Under the pieces are notes generated by a model. The model saw only the letters and a list, made by a program, of their open reading frames with translations, had not been told where the DNA came from and made no database searches. 64,000 bases of DNA from Rubricoccus sp038746605 (GTDB lineage Bacteria; Bacteroidota; Rhodothermia; Rhodothermales; Rubricoccaceae). Made by a program: the position numbers and the translations under genes. The first letter of the stretch is position 1; each line of letters begins with the position of its first letter. Positions 49,662 to 58,262 of this stretch are shown here, piece by piece. The DNA lies in contig JBCDKM010000003.1 in the NCBI GenBank assembly GCA_038746605.1, forward strand, positions 62,001-126,000, read 5' to 3'.

Positions 49662-51773
49662 ATGAACCGATTCGCTACGACTGGGCGATGGCTCGGCGTC
49701 GCGGCCCTGATGGTCGCGCTCGCTGTGCCTGCCCTCGCGCAGCGGAACGTGACGCTCCGGCTCAACACTGCCACGTTGCCGGACACCACGCTTCCGTCCA
49801 TCTTCAACGCCGACGCCACGGCGGCCGGGATTGCAGTCCGCGGCTGCCTCGATGGCTGCGATGACAACATCAGCAGCCTCCCGGATGGCAATTCCATCGC
49901 TTGGGACGCTCGTACCACGCTCGCACCTTCCAGTGAAGGGGGCGACTACTGGACCCTCGACTTCCAGATCCCCGACAACGAGACCCTGAACTTCAAGTTC
50001 TACTCGGACCAGGCCGAGACGGCCGGAATCGGTGGCTGGGAGGACGGTGGCAACCACCAGATCGCTGCGGGTACCGGAGATGTCTCCCTCGACCTCCACT
50101 ACTTCGAGAAGGGCGACGACCAGCCCTACGATTGGCGCCCGTTCTCAGCCGACGGCGACTCCATCGCCGTCTGGTTCCGCGTCTACATGAACACCAACGA
50201 CGCCGCTACGAAGGGGTACGAGCCCGACGATATGTCCACGGTCGTTGGTGTGCGCGGAGACGAAACGCTCGGAGGTACCCAGGATGGCACCACGACCGTC
50301 GACTGGGGCGCCACCAACATCGTCCTCAACCGCGAGGGTGAGTCCGGTACCACCCAAAACCTCTTCTCGGGTCTCGTGAAGTACCCCGCGTCTGCTGCAG
50401 GCATGACGCAGAACTACAAGTTCGTCTTCTCGGACGACGACACGGACATCGGGTGGGAGAACGACATCAACGGTGGAAACCGCAACTTCGTCGTCCCCGC
50501 AGCCGCCTCGGACACGACGATCCACTGGGTCTACTACTCCAACGACGCGCCTGCCTCTGGCACGCTCGTCACCTCCAACATCACGTTCACGGTGGACGTG
50601 GCCCCGCTGACCTCCATCGGTCTCTTCACCACCGGTGAGGACGCCGTTCAGGTGCGCGGTGGCTTCAACGGCTGGGATTGCCCCGAAGACAACCAGGATG
50701 ACTGCCTCCTCACACAGCAGCCGTTCTCCTCGCTCTATTCCCGTCAGTTCCCGTTGACCGCGAACCCGGGGGACACGCAGGATTTCAAGTTCTACCTGGA
50801 CTTCCAGCCGCCCTTCACGGACTCCCAGGGCGAGGTGCTCGACATCGGCTGGGAGGAGCCACTTGACGTGGGCGGCGGCAACCGGCCCTTCGTCTTCGAG
50901 GGCACGCCAGACCAGAACGTCCCGACGCAGTTCTTCAACGGAATCCGCGAAGGCAACGTCATCGATGCGAACCAGTCCATCGATGTCACCTTCAGCGTGG
51001 ACATGAGCCCGGCGACGAGCTTCGAGGTCGATGCCTTCGATCCGGCCACGGACTCCGTCTCCGTCCGCTTCGAGGACAACGTCTGGCTTCTCACCCAGGG
51101 CTTCGAGCCCGGCAGTGAGAACCTCATCGATGTCGGGGATGGCAACGCCATTCCGGGCTTCGTGCTCACTGACCCAGACGGTGACATGATCTACGAGGGC
51201 ACCCTCACAGTCAACGGCCCGACGTACAACGGCATCGCCTACACGTACTTCTACTCCAGTGACCTCCGCTCGGGAATCATCTCGGACGGTGCCGGAGGCT
51301 TCGACGAAGGTCGCCGCCGCTACCGCTACATCACCGAGCGTACGGCGTCCGCGTTCAGCTTCGCCCAGGACACGTTCAAGTCCTCGAGCGAGGCGACGCC
51401 CTGGGAGATCAACCCGACCGGTCCGTTCATGCCAAGCGACTTCACCCACGCCATCGCCAACGGCGTGGCGGACGTGGTCGTCGCCAACGAGGAAGGCCCG
51501 GGCCGCACGGAGAGCCTCGCGCTTAGTGCCCCGCGTCCGAACCCGACGCGTGGCCGCGCCGAGTTCGACCTCACGCTGGATCAGGCGATGGACGTGAGTG
51601 TCCAGGTGATGGACCTCATGGGTCGCACCGTGGCGACCGTCGCTGACGGCACGCTGGCTGCAGGCCAGACCACGCTCGGCTTCGACACTGCCGACCTGGC
51701 CGCAGGCGTCTACGTCGTCCGTATCCAGGCGGGTGGCGAGGTCGCAACGCGCCGCCTCACGGTGGTTCGCTAG
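49662..51773 (+). CDS. Secreted SusE/F-like protein with four beta-sandwich repeats and sorting tail
   Basis: The product is 703 aa with signal MNRFATTGRWLGVAALMVALAVPALA-QR. Four repeats of about 135-140 aa start near residues 28, 168, 306 and 441, each opening with a related strand (NVTLRLNTA, AVWFRVYMN, NITFTVDVA, DVTFSVDMS). The first three contain a FKFYxD/YKFVFSD strand, and repeats two and three a clear DIGWE...GGNRxFV motif. This resembles starch-binding modules of SusE/SusF. The C-terminus (APRPNPTRGRAEF...VMDLMGRTVATV...GVYVVRIQAG) is a type IX-like sorting domain. Next to amylases it probably holds starch on the cell surface; ligand is inferred. Confidence 0.82.
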   Translation: MNRFATTGRWLGVAALMVALAVPALAQRNVTLRLNTATLPDTTLPSIFNADATAAGIAVRGCLDGCDDNISSLPDGNSIAWDARTTLAPSSEGGDYWTLDFQIPDNETLNFKFYSDQAETAGIGGWEDGGNHQIAAGTGDVSLDLHYFEKGDDQPYDWRPFSADGDSIAVWFRVYMNTNDAATKGYEPDDMSTVVGVRGDETLGGTQDGTTTVDWGATNIVLNREGESGTTQNLFSGLVKYPASAAGMTQNYKFVFSDDDTDIGWENDINGGNRNFVVPAAASDTTIHWVYYSNDAPASGTLVTSNITFTVDVAPLTSIGLFTTGEDAVQVRGGFNGWDCPEDNQDDCLLTQQPFSSLYSRQFPLTANPGDTQDFKFYLDFQPPFTDSQGEVLDIGWEEPLDVGGGNRPFVFEGTPDQNVPTQFFNGIREGNVIDANQSIDVTFSVDMSPATSFEVDAFDPATDSVSVRFEDNVWLLTQGFEPGSENLIDVGDGNAIPGFVLTDPDGDMIYEGTLTVNGPTYNGIAYTYFYSSDLRSGIISDGAGGFDEGRRRYRYITERTASAFSFAQDTFKSSSEATPWEINPTGPFMPSDFTHAIANGVADVVVANEEGPGRTESLALSAPRPNPTRGRAEFDLTLDQAMDVSVQVMDLMGRTVATVADGTLAAGQTTLGFDTADLAAGVYVVRIQAGGEVATRRLTVVR

Positions 51774-51807
51774 ACCCTGCGCTGCACGCTGCTCCGGCAG
51801 CACCGAC

Positions 51808-51842
51808 CCCGAGGCGGGCCTGCCCACCCCGCCCGCCTCGGG
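51808..51842. repeat. Palindrome element 15, reverse order
   Basis: Perfect 12-bp arms CCCGAGGCGGGC and GCCCGCCTCGGG with an 11-bp loop, 35 bp after the stop at 51773 and 27 bp before a T-tailed terminator. Confidence 0.85.
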
Positions 51843-51868
51843 CGTCTTGCGGAGCTCCCTCCGCCTCC

Positions 51869-51906
51869 CGCGCCGACCGCCCACACGGACGGTCGGCGCG
51901 CTTTTT
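51869..51906 (+). terminator. Rho-independent terminator after the SusE/F-like gene
   Basis: Perfect 11-bp arms CGCGCCGACCG and CGGTCGGCGCG, a 10-nt loop, and TTTTT at 51902-51906. It lies only 25 bp before the alpha-amylase start, so the amylase needs read-through or its own promoter. Confidence 0.8.
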
Positions 51907-51930
51907 CTGACTCGATTCCGTTTCGGCTCC

Positions 51931-54858
51931 ATGCCGCGCTTCCTCCTCGCTCTCGCCGCCCTCGCGCTCGCGTTCGCCCCGCTCACCCCGCCCGCTAGCG
52001 CACAGGACGTGGACGTGACCTTCCGGTTCATCCCGGACCTCACGCCGCCGCCCATCACGCCAGTCGTCCGCGCCTTCGTGCCGGGCTCCTTCAACGATTG
52101 GGGGCCGAATAGCAGCGGTCAGATCCAGCCCACGGCGCCCTCGCTGATGGACTTCGAGGCGCCGCTCAGCGAGTACCGCTACACCGTTTCCCTGGATGTG
52201 GGCGAGGATGAGTTCTACAAGATCCACTACCACCGCAACAGCACCGGCAGTGACTTCCAGTGGATCACGGATCCCCTCGCGACGGACCCCTGCACCTTCG
52301 GCACCTTCGGCGACGACTGCCGCATCACCGCCAGCGATCCGATGGCCTTCCAGCCCGCACGCGAAACCGACGCGAGCGGCCAGATCGTCGCGGTCTCCGT
52401 GGGCTTCTTCGGCACGCGGCCCATTGACGACGTCCAGTTCCTCGTCAACAACTCGCTCTACCGCGAGGCGGACGGCATCACGAATACCGGCGATGGCATC
52501 TACCGCCTCGTGCTGCCGGAGCCGGTCCCCCCAGGCTCCCGCTTCCTCGCCCGCGCATTCGATGACGCCGGATTCCTCGCCGAGACCTCCGTCGGACAAA
52601 TCCCGCCGACGGTCGTGGACGCACCCGTGCCTGACGGTATCGAGGACGGCATCACGCACACAGCGGATGGCACGTACCTCGTCCTCCGCGCGCCAGGCAA
52701 GAGCTACGTCTACGCCGCCGGAGACTTCAACGACTGGACCCCGGGAGACGACGATCTGCTGTTCCGCGACACGACGGACCCGCGAGGCACGCGCTGGTGG
52801 GTGCTCGTAGACGGCCTCACAGACGGTGAGGAGTACGCCTTCACGTACCTCATCGACGGCACGCTGGAAGTCGCCGACCCCTACTCCCCGCTCGTCTACT
52901 ATCCCGGCGAGGAGCAACACCCCGGCGGAAGCATCGGCTTCGCCGTGGGCGCTTTCACGGCTGGCGGCCGAGACTTCGACTGGACCGATGACGACTGGAC
53001 GCCGCCTGCGCAGGAAGACCTCGTCATCTACGAACTCCTCGTCCGCGATTTCCTCGCCGACCACAGCTTCACCTCGCTCACAGACACGCTGGGCTACCTC
53101 CAGGGCCTCGGCATCAACGCCATCGAGCTGATGCCTGTCAGCGAGTTCGACGGCGACGAGTCATGGGGCTACAACCCCGCCTTCCACCTCGCGCTGGACA
53201 AGTACTACGGCACGCCGGAGGACTTCAAGGCGTTCGTCAACGAGGCCCACAACCGGGGCATCGCGGTCATCCTGGACGTGGTGTACAACCACGCGACGGG
53301 CCAGAGCCCGCTCATCCGGCTCTACAACAGCGGCGGCTTCTCCGGCCCGACCGCCAGCAACCCCTACGCGAACGTCAGCGCTCGCCACCCCTTCAACGTC
53401 TTCAACGACCTCGACCACGAAAGCGAGCTAACCAAGATCTGGCTGGACGCCGCCAACCGCTACTGGATGGAGGAGTACCGTGTGGACGGCTACCGCTTCG
53501 ACCTCTCGAAGGGCTTCACTCAGCGCCAGTCCAACGATGTGGGCCAGTGGAATGCGTACGACCAGAGTCGCGTGGACCTTCTCACGCGGATGGCGGACGA
53601 ACTCTGGGACGCCCACCCGGACGCGTACGTCATCCTGGAGCACCTGGGCGGTCAGCAGGAAGAGAACGTTCTCGCGCGCTACCGTCGCGACGAAGGCAAG
53701 GGGATGCTCGTCTGGCACAAGATGGATCGTGAGTACAGCCAGAGCTCGATGGGCTATCCCACGGCGAACGACTTCCCCAGCACGCTCACGAACACGTACC
53801 CCCCGAACATCGGTCGGCCCACGGCAGGCGTGGTGACCTACATGGAGAGCCACGACGAACAGTGGACCATGTTCAGGAATCAGGCCTACGCCAACGCCAA
53901 CGGCCCGTACGACATCCAGGACCGGCTCCACATCGCGCTGGACCGGCAGAAGATGATGGGCGCCTTCTTCTTCACGGTGCCCGGCCCGCGCATGATCTGG
54001 CAGTTCGTAGAACTCGGCTACGGCTGGAACCCCGGGGAGTGCCTCGTCAACGGCAACTTCCCCGGCGAATGCACCACCAGTGACCCCGGCCGCGTCGCAA
54101 ACAAGCCGATCCGCTGGGACTACTGGGCCGAGGGCGTTCAGCCGGTCCGTGGCGCGTACAGCGGCGGGACGCTGACGACCACCTCCGCCTCGGAGCGCGC
54201 GCAGCGCCGGAAGCTCTACGATACCTGGAGCGCGCTCATCAACCTTCGGAACGACTACGAGATCTTCAGCAGCCTCGACACCGACGTGGACCTCCGTCTC
54301 GGCCGCGTGCCGGACCGGTTCATCCGCCTCGACCTGCCGGACGCCCCTGCTGGCGAGCCCACCGAGGCCATCATCTTCGGCAACCACGGCGTCGCGCCCA
54401 GGACGGTCACGCTCGCCTTCGATGAGCCAACGACGTGGTATGACTTCTTCGATGACACCGAGGCTTCCTTCCAGGCCGGGACGTTCACCTTTGAACTCCT
54501 CCCGGGCGAGTTCAAGGTCTGGACCGACGTGGACGTGCCCTCGCCCGCGCCCGGTCTCATCACGGTTGACAGCGATGAGCCACCTGTGGCGACCAGCGAC
54601 CTCGCGCCGCTGCGCGCCTTCCCGAACCCCGCCACCGCCCGCCTCGGCGTCGAGGTGGAGGTAGCCGAGCCCGGCGCTCTCCGTGTGGAAGTCCTGGACG
54701 TTCTCGGCCGCCACGTCCTCACCCTCCACGACGGACCGGTCGGTGCGGGCCGTCAGCGCGTCGAGGCGGACGTGCGGGCGCTCCCGGCGGGCGTGTACCT
54801 CGTGCGGTCCGTCACGGCGGAGGGCGCGGAGACCGTGCGTGTGACCGTGGCGCGATGA
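51931..54858 (+). CDS. Secreted GH13 alpha-amylase with sorting tail
   Basis: The product is 975 aa from the ATG at 51931 (MPRFLLALAALALAFAPLTPPASA-QD). The N-terminal third has CBM48/SusE-like beta-sandwich segments (VVRAFVPGSFNDWGPNSSG, SYVYAAGDFNDWTPGDDD). The catalytic barrel has region I D449-VVYNH, region II GYRFD524 (nucleophile), region III LE570H (acid/base) and region IV SH641D642E, all intact. A beta domain and a type IX-like tail follow (LRAFPNPATARLG...VLDVLGRHVLTL...GVYLVRSVTAEG). It should cut starch or glycogen outside the cell into oligosaccharides for the receptor. Member of the pullulanase/branching-like GH13 group by layout, exact specificity unknown. Confidence 0.93.
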   Translation: MPRFLLALAALALAFAPLTPPASAQDVDVTFRFIPDLTPPPITPVVRAFVPGSFNDWGPNSSGQIQPTAPSLMDFEAPLSEYRYTVSLDVGEDEFYKIHYHRNSTGSDFQWITDPLATDPCTFGTFGDDCRITASDPMAFQPARETDASGQIVAVSVGFFGTRPIDDVQFLVNNSLYREADGITNTGDGIYRLVLPEPVPPGSRFLARAFDDAGFLAETSVGQIPPTVVDAPVPDGIEDGITHTADGTYLVLRAPGKSYVYAAGDFNDWTPGDDDLLFRDTTDPRGTRWWVLVDGLTDGEEYAFTYLIDGTLEVADPYSPLVYYPGEEQHPGGSIGFAVGAFTAGGRDFDWTDDDWTPPAQEDLVIYELLVRDFLADHSFTSLTDTLGYLQGLGINAIELMPVSEFDGDESWGYNPAFHLALDKYYGTPEDFKAFVNEAHNRGIAVILDVVYNHATGQSPLIRLYNSGGFSGPTASNPYANVSARHPFNVFNDLDHESELTKIWLDAANRYWMEEYRVDGYRFDLSKGFTQRQSNDVGQWNAYDQSRVDLLTRMADELWDAHPDAYVILEHLGGQQEENVLARYRRDEGKGMLVWHKMDREYSQSSMGYPTANDFPSTLTNTYPPNIGRPTAGVVTYMESHDEQWTMFRNQAYANANGPYDIQDRLHIALDRQKMMGAFFFTVPGPRMIWQFVELGYGWNPGECLVNGNFPGECTTSDPGRVANKPIRWDYWAEGVQPVRGAYSGGTLTTTSASERAQRRKLYDTWSALINLRNDYEIFSSLDTDVDLRLGRVPDRFIRLDLPDAPAGEPTEAIIFGNHGVAPRTVTLAFDEPTTWYDFFDDTEASFQAGTFTFELLPGEFKVWTDVDVPSPAPGLITVDSDEPPVATSDLAPLRAFPNPATARLGVEVEVAEPGALRVEVLDVLGRHVLTLHDGPVGAGRQRVEADVRALPAGVYLVRSVTAEGAETVRVTVAR

Positions 54859-54880
54859 GGGAGCGAGCACGGTCCAACCG

Positions 54881-54911
54881 CCCCCCTCGGGGGGCTCCCC
54901 GCGGAGCGGGG
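54881..54911. repeat. Stacked GC hairpins between the two GH13 genes
   Basis: CCCCCC/GGGGGG around TC (54881-54894) and CCCCGC/GCGGGG around GGA (54897-54911). They lie in a stretch that is open in the frame of the next gene but looks intergenic. Confidence 0.55.
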
Positions 54912-54940
54912 TGGGGGGGGATGGCTCCGGCGGACTCCCT

Positions 54941-54960
54941 CCGCCTCGGCCCCGAGGCGG
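54941..54960. repeat. Palindrome element 16
   Basis: Perfect 9-bp arms CCGCCTCGG and CCGAGGCGG around CC, between the GH13 genes. If translated in the downstream frame it would read LRLGPEAGR, the same peptide words seen in the coding copies. Confidence 0.85.
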
Positions 54961-54999
54961 GCAGGGCCGTGCGCTCCTGGCTGGGCACAAACCCCCTCC

Positions 55000-55014
55000 G
55001 TCCGCTTCGCGGAC
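55000..55014. repeat. Short hairpin upstream of the cyclomaltodextrinase gene
   Basis: GTCCGC/GCGGAC around TTC, followed by CCTCCCCGAGGGG, a second small palindrome. Possibly a repetitive extragenic motif; no T-tract. Confidence 0.45.
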
Positions 55015-55040
55015 ACCTCCCCGAGGGGAAGGGCTCAGGC

Positions 55041-56906
55041 GTGTTGTTGCTCGCTGTGCTGGCGCTCTCGCTCATCGCCAGCGCCAGCGCTCAGACGCCA
55101 GCCCCGCCTAGCTGGGCCGAGGGCGCCGTCTGGTACCAGATCTTCCCTGAGCGCTTCCGCAATGGTGATCCCGCCAACGATCCCACCTGGGCAAGCATCG
55201 AGTTCAACCAGTACGTGGACTCCACGCTCTGGGCGCCGATGGACTGGACCGCCGACTGGTACGCCCGCGCGGACTGGGAAGAGGCCAAGTCGCCTGGAGA
55301 CTTCTACGACAGTGTCTTCCACCGCCGCTACGGCGGCGACCTCCAGGGCGTGATGGAGAAAGTGGACTACCTGGCGGACCTCGGCGTGGAGGTCGTCTAC
55401 TTCAATCCCGTCTTCCACGCGCGGAGCCTCCACAAGTATGACGCCTCCTCGTTTCACCACATCGACCCGTTCTTCGGGCCCGATCCCGAGGGCGACCTCG
55501 CGCTCATCACGACCGAGAACCCCGGCGACCCGACGACCTGGGTGTGGACCTCAGCAGACTCTCTCTTCCTGAACCTCGTCAGTGCCTTCCACCAGCGCGG
55601 CGTGCGCGTCGTCATCGATGGCGTGTTCAACCACACGGGCACAGACTTCTGGGCCTTCCGCGATGTGCGCGAGAACCAAGAGGCGAGCCGGTTCGCGGAC
55701 TGGTACGAGTTTACCGCCTGGGACGACCCTGTCACGCCCGATAGCGAGTTCGACTGGAACGGCTGGTGGGGCTACAAGGCGCTCCCCGTCTTCGCGAACA
55801 ACGCCGACAGCACGGGTCTCCATCCCGAGGTGAAGGCACACGTCTTCGAGGCCACGCGCCGCTGGATGGATCCTGACGGCGATGGCGACCCGAGCGACGG
55901 TATCGACGGCTGGCGGCTGGACGTAGCCGAAGAAGTCCCTGCCGGATTCTGGCGCGACTGGACTGCACACGTCGCCGAGATCAACCCCGAGGCGGTCACG
56001 GTCGCGGAGAACTGGGGCGACGCGGCGCACTATCTGGAAGAGACCGGTTTCACCACCGTGATGGCCTACAGCGCCTTCGCGATCCCGGTGGAGGCCGCGC
56101 TGATGGACCGGCGCTGGACGCTGGAGGCCTTCGCGGACAGCCTCACCACGCGCCAGGCTCGCTACCCCGAGACGACGCGCCATGCGCTCCAAACGCTCAC
56201 CTCCAGCCACGATACCGACCGGCTCGCCTCGATGATCATCAACGGCGACCTCGGCGCGGGGTACGACCGGAAGGCCGGGCCTCGCGACACGACTGCCTAT
56301 CAGGTCCGAGCGCCGAACGCCGCCGAGCGCGACCTCCAGCGCCTCATCGTCGCGTTGCAGATGACCTCGCGAGGCGCGCCGATGCTCTACTACGGCGACG
56401 AGGCCGGGATGTGGGGCGCCGATGACCCCGACGACCGCAAGCCGTTCCCGTGGCCGGACCTCGCGATGGAGACGGAATCTCGCGATCCCCTCGGTCGTCC
56501 TCGTACGCCGGATCCCATCGCGTTCGACTCCACGTTCCACGCCTTCCACCGCGACGCCATCGCGCTACGAAAGCGGTGGGACGTCCTCCGGCGCGGGGAC
56601 CAGCAGTTCCTCCACGCGAGCGACGAGGCGGGCACCCTCGCCTTCGAGCGGACGCTCGGGGACACCCGCCTCGTGATCGCCTTCAACCGCTCCGACGACG
56701 GCCGCTTCGTGCAACTCCCAGGTGAGTCTGGGCCGCTCGTCCCCATCTTTGCGTCGCGGGGAACGATTGAGGACATTCCAGCGCAGGTTCACCTGATGGA
56801 CGACGGTGGGCTGGCGGCTTCCGGGTACCCGGTCCCCGCGCGCACGCTCGTCGTCTACCGCCCCGTCACCGACGAGGACATCCGCCCGAAGGGGCTGGAC
56901 GAATGA
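55041..56906 (+). CDS. GH13 cyclomaltodextrinase/neopullulanase-type enzyme
   Basis: The product is 621 aa from GTG 55041, which starts the hydrophobic signal (LLLAVLALSLIASASA-QT). In-frame starts at 54855 (overlapping the amylase stop) and 54921 are possible, but they would translate stacked hairpins. WYQIFPERFRNGDPAND near the N-terminus is typical of neopullulanase/cyclomaltodextrinase. Catalytic regions are intact: I D193GVFNH, II GWRLD294, III VAE323N, IV SSH390D391. A C-terminal beta domain ends near TLVVYRPV. It has no sorting tail, so it is probably periplasmic and trims imported maltodextrins. It overlaps malE by 4 bp. Confidence 0.88.
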   Translation: MLLLAVLALSLIASASAQTPAPPSWAEGAVWYQIFPERFRNGDPANDPTWASIEFNQYVDSTLWAPMDWTADWYARADWEEAKSPGDFYDSVFHRRYGGDLQGVMEKVDYLADLGVEVVYFNPVFHARSLHKYDASSFHHIDPFFGPDPEGDLALITTENPGDPTTWVWTSADSLFLNLVSAFHQRGVRVVIDGVFNHTGTDFWAFRDVRENQEASRFADWYEFTAWDDPVTPDSEFDWNGWWGYKALPVFANNADSTGLHPEVKAHVFEATRRWMDPDGDGDPSDGIDGWRLDVAEEVPAGFWRDWTAHVAEINPEAVTVAENWGDAAHYLEETGFTTVMAYSAFAIPVEAALMDRRWTLEAFADSLTTRQARYPETTRHALQTLTSSHDTDRLASMIINGDLGAGYDRKAGPRDTTAYQVRAPNAAERDLQRLIVALQMTSRGAPMLYYGDEAGMWGADDPDDRKPFPWPDLAMETESRDPLGRPRTPDPIAFDSTFHAFHRDAIALRKRWDVLRRGDQQFLHASDEAGTLAFERTLGDTRLVIAFNRSDDGRFVQLPGESGPLVPIFASRGTIEDIPAQVHLMDDGGLAASGYPVPARTLVVYRPVTDEDIRPKGLDE

Positions 56907-58195
56907 TGTGTCTCCCTGACTCTTTCCACCGCACCCCCGAGGCGGGCCGCCTCGGCGTCACGCTCGGCGTGGTCGCGCTGTCCTTGAGCCTCCTCACAGG
57001 ATGCGCGGATACCTCCGGCCCGCCGCCGCCCGGCGAGCCGGTCATGGTCCGCATCTGGCACCAGAAGGACGCCCGCGAGCGCTCCTTCCTCGAAGACTGG
57101 GCCGCCGACTACAACGCGCGCCAGGATTCCGTCGAACTGGAAGTGCTCTACAAGGAGACCGAGGAGCTTCGCAACCACTACGTCTTCGCGGCCATCGGCG
57201 GGAAGGGGCCGGACATGATCTACGGCCCGGCAGACAACGTCGGCACGCTAGGAATCACTGAGACCATTCGCCCGCTCGACACGCTCCTGACGCAGGAGTT
57301 CTTGTCGGGCTTCACCGAGGACGGTCTGCTCCGCTACGAGGGGCAGATCCTCGCCGTCGCGGATCAGATTGGCAACCACCTCATGTATGTCTACAACCGC
57401 GATCTCCTGCCGGAGCCGCCGGAGACGTTCGAGGACCTCCTCGCGACGGCAAGCCTTACCCAGGATACGGACGGCGACGGATCGCCGGACCAGTACGCGT
57501 TGACCTGGAACTACACCGAGCCCTTCTTCTTCGTCCCCTTCCTGACGGCCTACGGCGGTTGGGTGATGGACGAGAACGGCGAGCCCTCTCTGGACAACGA
57601 GGCCACCGTGGAGGCGATTCAGTTTGTCCTCGACTTGCGCGACCAGCACGAGCTGATCCCGCCGTCCACAGACTACGAGACAGCGCAGACGCTCTTTCGC
57701 GAGGGCGACGCTGCCGCCATCATCAACGGCCCCTGGAGCTGGTCCGGCTACGGCGAGACCGGCGTGAACTACGGGCTGGCGGTCCTCCCGCTGAACTCCG
57801 AGACCGGCCTCCGGGCGCGCCCGACGGCTTCCGCGAAGGCGTACTCCGTCAATCCCGCCGTGCCGGACTGGAAGCTGCCCGCCGTCCTCGGCCTCTTGGA
57901 AATGCTCACCGGCGATGAGATGCAGGCCGCGATGGCAGAGGAACTCGCCTCCATCCCCGTCCGCACTGCCGTCCGCGAGTCTGAGGCCGTCGCGAGCAAC
58001 CCGCTGCTTCAGCAAAGCCTCGCGCAGGTGGAATCCTCCGTGCCGCTCCCGACCGATCCACAGATGCGCCAGATCTGGGATGCTATGCGCGGGCCTTACC
58101 AACTGGTTATGAACGGGCAGGTCTCCGCCGAGGAGGGCGCCCGCCTCATGCAAGAGGAAGCTGAAAAGCGAATCGCCGACACGTTCCTGAATTAG
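56903..58195 (+). CDS. malE: Maltodextrin-binding lipoprotein of an ABC transporter
   Basis: The product is 430 aa with lipobox LTGC (Cys34). Family features: VRIWHQKDARERSFLEDWAADYN, GKGPDMIYGPADNVGTLG, QILAVADQIGNHLMYVYNRDLLPEPPETFEDL and AAIINGPWSWSGYGETGVNYGLAVLP. Sequence and neighbours point to maltose/maltodextrin; it should hand sugar to MalF/MalG. The start overlaps the previous stop (ATGATG). A palindrome element lies inside its signal-peptide codons (56937-56955). Confidence 0.93.
   Translation: MMCLPDSFHRTPEAGRLGVTLGVVALSLSLLTGCADTSGPPPPGEPVMVRIWHQKDARERSFLEDWAADYNARQDSVELEVLYKETEELRNHYVFAAIGGKGPDMIYGPADNVGTLGITETIRPLDTLLTQEFLSGFTEDGLLRYEGQILAVADQIGNHLMYVYNRDLLPEPPETFEDLLATASLTQDTDGDGSPDQYALTWNYTEPFFFVPFLTAYGGWVMDENGEPSLDNEATVEAIQFVLDLRDQHELIPPSTDYETAQTLFREGDAAAIINGPWSWSGYGETGVNYGLAVLPLNSETGLRARPTASAKAYSVNPAVPDWKLPAVLGLLEMLTGDEMQAAMAEELASIPVRTAVRESEAVASNPLLQQSLAQVESSVPLPTDPQMRQIWDAMRGPYQLVMNGQVSAEEGARLMQEEAEKRIADTFLN
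56937..56955. repeat. Palindrome element 17, inside malE
   Basis: Perfect 9-bp arms CCGAGGCGG and CCGCCTCGG around one G, in frame within the signal-peptide codons, giving residues 12-18 PEAGRLG. Confidence 0.85.
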
Positions 58196-58262
58196 CCAGT
58201 GGCGAGTAGGCAGTGGCCGGTGGGGACCCCTACTGGCTCCTTCCCACTGACCACTCCCCCAC

